From Crocodylus rhombifer (lineage: Eukaryota; Chordata; Crocodylia; Crocodylidae), in contig JAVSML010018983.1 of the NCBI GenBank assembly GCA_038503035.1, positions 62,001-126,000 on the forward strand: DNA of 64,000 nt, written 5' to 3'. Positions 60,201 through 64,000 of the stretch are shown piece after piece. Made by a program: the position numbers and the translations under genes. Numbering within the stretch: position 1 is the stretch's first letter; the number at the start of each line of letters is the position of its first letter. Below the pieces are notes generated by a model that had not been told where the DNA came from, searched no databases, and worked only from the letters and a program-made list of their open reading frames with translations.

Positions 60201-63200
60201 GTGCTGCCAAACTCAGAAAAGTTCTGGAGGGAGCCTCGAGTCTGAAAAGGTTGAGAACGACTGCCACAGAGAATATCAAAGCACCATCTCAGGGCAGGAA
60301 AAACTATGCCGTGGAGTGTACTTGGCAGAGCACAGTGCTGCTGTTCTGACACACAGAGGGCCAAACTGAGCAGCTCTCCTCACGGGGCTGGTATGGAACT
60401 GTAGGTCTGGCTGATCTCTCTTATTCCCTCTGAAAGAAACATTCCCTCTGACACAGCTTTAAACAGGGCTCTCCCTGTATTCTGTATACCCAAACGCAAT
60501 TGTTGGGAGTCTTATGCCCCTTCCCTGCCACAAGCATATGCTAGGAGAGGAGGCCCCCAGATCAGAGAGCAGCTCAGGCCCTCGTTCTGGTAAGGAGTTA
60601 AAGAAATTCTGCTACTAGGAAGGCATACAGCACCCACAGTGCAGATGCAGTTAAGTCAGCGTAAAAATCTGTACAGTGTTCTGACGCTTCCCATGGGCAG
60701 GAAGAGCTTACCTATGGAGTACACGGCACTTTTATACCAGAATAACATCATCTATCCAGGAAGCTTACGGTGTCATAGCTAGCTGACAGGTCTGGTCTAC
60801 AGGACTCAGTATAGCTAAGAATAGTTCAAATCTATCACTGAGCAGATAAATGACAGTGACTGCAAGGTAAACATACCCAGAGACATAGCCAGACTATAGT
60901 GAATAATACATTTGACTTCTCCAGCCCTGCTTGAGTGTCTGCTCCTCAAGACAGGAAATGATTATTACTCATTGCTACTGTATATATTGTTAATGATCTG
61001 GAGGAGGAAGTAGACAAAAAATTGGCACAGATTTCAATCAAAAATAGTTGGAATTAGAGAAATGCAAGGAAGTCAAGGTTGAAACTCGATACTAGAAAGA
61101 TGAGCCAGTGGCTGGTCTAATGTGGTAATAAATAACATGCTTCTCATTAGCCTTGGTCAAAGATCAATGTAAGGTAGAGGTGCTGAATAAAAGAATCAGC
61201 CAGCCCCTTGACAAATTTGGGGGGTTAATGTGGAAAAGCACTGCTGTCAGCAGCCTGGAGAAGAACTGAATAAAAGATGAACCAGTTCCTCGGGCATTAT
61301 CAGAGGAACTGCATACAAAGCAGGAGGCAATACTGTGACTGCATACGGGTTGCATCTGTATTTGACTCCATCTGCAGTACTGTGTGCTGCCCCTATCACC
61401 ACTTTGCAGGAAGCAGTACAGAGAGATACTGTGGCTGGTTTGGCCACTTGTTAAACCATCCTTGGATACTACTTGCAGCACTTGGAATTTAATTCGGCTT
61501 TTGAAGCAGGTGTCATTGGGGTGAGGTCATAGCAACATCCCATGAAGGTCCTGTGAGGGCACAGACAGTGCCCTAGAAGCCAGGCTGTTGTACTTTGTTC
61601 TCCTCTCCTATGATCAGTTCCCAGACTAGAGTCCACACTAGGGGTGGGCAATTATTTTGGGTAGAAGGCCACTTACTGTGTTTTGGCATGCCATCAAAGG
61701 CCAAATGACAGGTAGCCAGGGGCAGATAAATATTAATTTTCTAAATTTTTTAGGGGCCCCATGGGCCAGATAGAATGCCCTGGCAGGCCACATCTGGCCC
61801 ACGGGCTGCATTTTGCCCACCCTGGTCCACACCCTCATATTTCCTGAGCCTTCTCCCCCATGAGCTTCAGCCCCCCCTACCCTCACTTGGGGATGAATCC
61901 TCTCCATTCCAATCCTTCTGTGTGGGTGATGTCTCCATTCAGCCTCCCTGTGATTTCCTAACCTGAACCAGGTGGTCTCCCAGTGAGGGTCAGCCCAGAT
62001 CCCTGACCTTTCCCCCAGAACCAGGATCCCTCTCTCCAGGCACCCGTGGTGCTGCCCTATATGGTACCTTCTCACAAGCCACTATCCTCTCTTTTTGGTG
62101 CAGCCTGCAGTGCTCCAGATGGACTCTGGTGATGAAGTGATAAGGGCATTGTTAGTTTGATTTAGTGGAGGCTTCTTGGATTGTGATGAGAGTGAATTTA
62201 CATTTCAATGGCCTCTTTCTTGAAAGGGCCCTTCTTTAAAGTGTTCTGACCACAAGACTGCTATACAAAAGATGAGCCCCCTCTTTCTGCAGTCACAATG
62301 TATTTGGGGTGGAGATTCAGTCTGGGGCAGATCTTCCAGGACTGGCCCCATGGGAAAATAGGCAATGGGACTGTGAGCAGGCCCAGCCCAGAGACAGATG
62401 CTGAGCTGCTCATGGGGGCAGCTCTGGGCCTGCAAAAGGGGCAGGGACCCTGCAGGTCAAGGAGGGAGGTGTCTAGTGAGTTTAGGTGACTCTAGGGTGA
62501 GATGACAGATGAGCAGGGGTTTTCAGGATTGCAAATTTGGATTTAGGCCCCTCAATTCCACCTAAGTCCTGCTTTAGGTGCCTAAGTCCTTTATTGGATC
62601 TAGCCCCAAGTCTGGTAGCTGGAACACTAGCCAACTCATAAGCTTCTTAGGTGGATGAACCACCAGAGAGGAACAAAGGCCCACACTGCATTAATGGGGA
62701 AACAAGCCTGGAGGACTGCAGTGACCTGACTAACTGGGAAGGCTTTCCCTTAGGGCAAGGTCTTAGAGGAGGTCAGAAGAGATGCTGTCCTTCCAGCTAC
62801 CTACCTCAGGGGCCAGTGAACTTAATTCAGTGGGCAATCTGCCATTACTCCTGTCTCCTCAGTGACTAGCAGATCTCTCTCTTCTCTCACCCAGGGTCAT
62901 GGATCGAGATGCACAGGGTCTGCTTAAGTCACCTGTGCCCTTCCTCCTGGGACACAGCCTCTCCAGAGATGGCATGGACTCATTCAGCAAGCATTTTGAG
63001 AGCATCATGGAATCCCACCGGGCCAAGGGGACGTCCTACACCAGCCTCGATTCCATTGACATCCTCTCCTCCCCTGCCCGTACCAATGGCACCTACTTCA
63101 CCTTTGACCTCCCAACCCTCACCCCACAAATCCAAGACAAGATCCGAGACAGCATCAGGCTGATTAAGGAGAATTTTGCCCCTCTGGCCCACCTGGAGCC

Positions 63201-63338
63201 AGACTCTGGAACCAGCTCTGCTACAGATGCTCCCTGGACTGAGAGGGAGGAAGAGCAAAGGAGAAAGGCAAAGAATGGCCTGCACAGCCCATGCCACTCA
63301 GAGGACAGCTTTGGCATGCCCTTGGCCTCCATCATCAG
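56271..63338 (+). CDS. PSD: PSD (EFA6A), N-terminal four coding exons (partial)
   Basis: PSD/EFA6A is a guanine-nucleotide exchange factor for ARF6 that acts at the plasma membrane and in endosomal recycling, with neuronal roles in mammals. Four exons (56271-57248, 57372-57474, 58176-58665, 62895-63338) join in frame to 671 residues. Family blocks appear in order: [10 protein letters not shown] (start), [117 protein letters not shown] and [12 protein letters not shown]. The region is Ser/Pro-rich and probably disordered. The catalytic Sec7, PH and coiled-coil regions lie beyond 64000. Start choice: ATG at 56271 with A at -3 and G at +4. It is longer before Sec7 than mammalian PSD. No breaks. 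Confidence 0.95.
57372..57474 (+). CDS. PSD: PSD coding exon 2
   Basis: Acceptor tcctgcag. 34 codons plus one base: [20 protein letters not shown] then [14 protein letters not shown]. Donor acag|gtaaat. The block [18 protein letters not shown] is a strong PSD-family signature. Confidence 0.95.
57475..58175 (+). other. PSD: PSD intron 2, nothing else recognised
   Basis: GT...AG intron of about 700 bases without clear repeats. Confidence 0.8.
58176..58665 (+). CDS. PSD: PSD coding exon 3
   Basis: Acceptor tgttccag. Contains [37 protein letters not shown] and the acidic [12 protein letters not shown]. Donor gacag|gtgaat inside a split Arg codon. Confidence 0.95.
59647..60262. mobile_element. 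hAT-like MITE or pair of MITEs
   Basis: Left end CAGTGGTTCTCAACCGGGG, right end AAAAGGTTGAGAACGACTG, inverted repeats of the common hAT CAGTGGTTCTCAACC type. A second internal start (cagtgattctccactgggg at 60183) suggests two copies or a composite. No clear target duplication. Confidence 0.7.
60985..61440 (+). mobile_element. weak LINE (CR1/L3-like) relic
   Basis: A short island reads [14 protein letters not shown] (attgttaatgatctggagg). Later ctgcagtactgtgtgctgcc resembles the LEYCVQFW region. Very decayed. Confidence 0.4.
61639..61824. mobile_element. 186-bp hAT MITE with perfect 8-bp target duplication
   Basis: Left end TAGGGGTGGGCAATTATTTT and right end ATTTTGCCCACCCTG are inverted. The flanks gtccacac (61631-61638) and gtccacac (61825-61832) are identical. 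Interior has ggccacatctggcccacggg, typical of this family. No coding. Confidence 0.92.
62895..63338 (+). CDS. PSD: PSD coding exon 4
   Basis: Acceptor cacccag. Begins with the end of a split Arg codon, then [60 protein letters not shown] and [11 protein letters not shown]. Donor atcag|gtgagt, again in a split codon. Confidence 0.95.
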
Positions 63339-64000
63339 GTGAGTGACCAAAGGTACCTCCCACCAACAGAGCCCTTGAGAGCAGGATGTGGATGACAGCC
63401 CTGCAAGGATGGCAGCCATCACAGGGTGCTGGACTACCTTGGACTCGGTCCAGATCACTGGCAGGTGGGATGCACACAGGCCAGGCCTGGTGCAAGCCTC
63501 CAGAAGCCTGAACCAGGTAGATTTGAATGGTAGAATATCGCTGGTGAAAGTGAGCCATCCTCCTCTGAATCTCACTGATTGATGTCGGCTCTTCCTGGGA
63601 GGTTAGTACAGGGCCTGCCCCATTGATCAGCTGACCAGCCACCAGCTGCACTGCTCTTGTGTGTAAATGGGTTGCTTGTGATCTCCAGTCTTCCCTCAGA
63701 CACTGCTATAGGCATCCTTGACATTACTGACTCTGTCAGTGCAGTGGTGTGCACAGGATCAGGGCAACTCCAGCTGAGCAGAGGGAATCCCACCATGGGT
63801 AGTAGTTCTGTGGTAGTCCCTTTTGCCCTGGTGCTAACTACCGCATAGTCAGCCTTCTGTGGCAGCTGCTATAGTGTGTGTGGTGCGGGGGGGAGCGTGG
63901 AGGGTGGACAGGGGAAAACCCAGGCTAACGTACAAAGGCTGCAGCCCTTCCCGACTGCTGACATCCCCTGCTAACAACACACTTCTTTCTGACAAACAGC
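63339..64000 (+). other. PSD: PSD intron 4, running to the window end
   Basis: Begins gtgagt. The window ends ttctgacaaacag|c, so the next acceptor may be at 63998-63999 and base 64000 the first base of exon 5 (it would complete a Ser codon, ag|c). Nothing else recognised. Confidence 0.5.

Larger units (their letters stand above)
58666..62894 (+). other. PSD: PSD intron 3 with several mobile elements
   Basis: A 4.2-kb intron holding hAT-like pieces at 59647-60262 and 61639-61824 and a weak LINE relic near 60985-61440. The rest is unassigned. Confidence 0.8.

Noticed and set aside
1..64000. tRNA, rRNA or microRNA genes
   Set aside because: No tRNA B-box context or rRNA blocks were noticed on reading. 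The 31.3-kb foldback is too long for a normal microRNA precursor. A covariance-model scan would be decisive.

Overview
The window is vertebrate genomic DNA, most likely from a non-avian archelosaur. A crocodilian is my first guess, a turtle the alternative. Genes are split by GT-AG introns, two CpG islands are present, and the spacers are full of CR1/L3 LINE pieces whose 3' ends carry short repeats of the type 'tttcatagat', plus MIR-like SINEs, L2-like LINE remnants and hAT-type MITEs. There are no bacterial operons, CRISPR arrays or phage genes. I did not find a wholly new biological system; the unusual content is in the mobile-element layers and in the layout of the PSD/FBXL15 locus.

Three known genes are recognised, in the order known for the mammalian CUEDC2-FBXL15-PSD block (human 10q24). 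(1) 1041-1600, + strand: the last two coding exons of CUEDC2, with a poly(A) signal at 1933. (2) 3046-4684, - strand: a complete three-exon FBXL15 (310 aa, SCF ubiquitin-ligase substrate receptor), whose start lies in a CpG island at about 4280-5270. (3) 56271-63338, + strand: the first four coding exons of PSD (EFA6A, an ARF6 exchange factor). They encode 671 N-terminal residues, and the Sec7 and PH domains must lie beyond the window. A second CpG island at about 42380-43580, interrupted by a 400-base assembly gap (42747-43146), is the probable PSD promoter and first non-coding exon.

Between the FBXL15 start and the PSD coding start lie about 51.6 kb, filled largely with mobile elements. Main ones in order: a CR1/L3 tail (5.7-6.2 kb); a hAT-like element split by a 3.2-kb CR1 (8.55-12.59 kb); a TIR element with an internal minisatellite (15.0-16.0 kb); a retroelement CCHC zinc-knuckle remnant (16.3 kb); an old CR1 (17.3-19.6 kb); pyrimidine-rich blocks (21 and 29.5 kb); CR1s at 23.0-24.0 and 26.0-27.7 kb; a MIR split by an insertion (28.4-28.8 kb); a 0.5-kb foldback element (31.3-31.8 kb); a CR1 split by a 611-bp hAT-like element (47.6-50.0 kb); a CR1 split by a solo LTR (51.5-52.7 kb); and an L2-like reverse transcriptase fragment (52.9-53.7 kb). 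PSD intron 4 holds two more hAT-like elements. Long stretches of unassigned sequence remain and are marked as such.

The three genes do not act in one pathway. FBXL15 and CUEDC2 both touch ubiquitin biology, and PSD acts in ARF6 membrane traffic. Their neighbourhood here is conserved synteny, not an operon-like unit.
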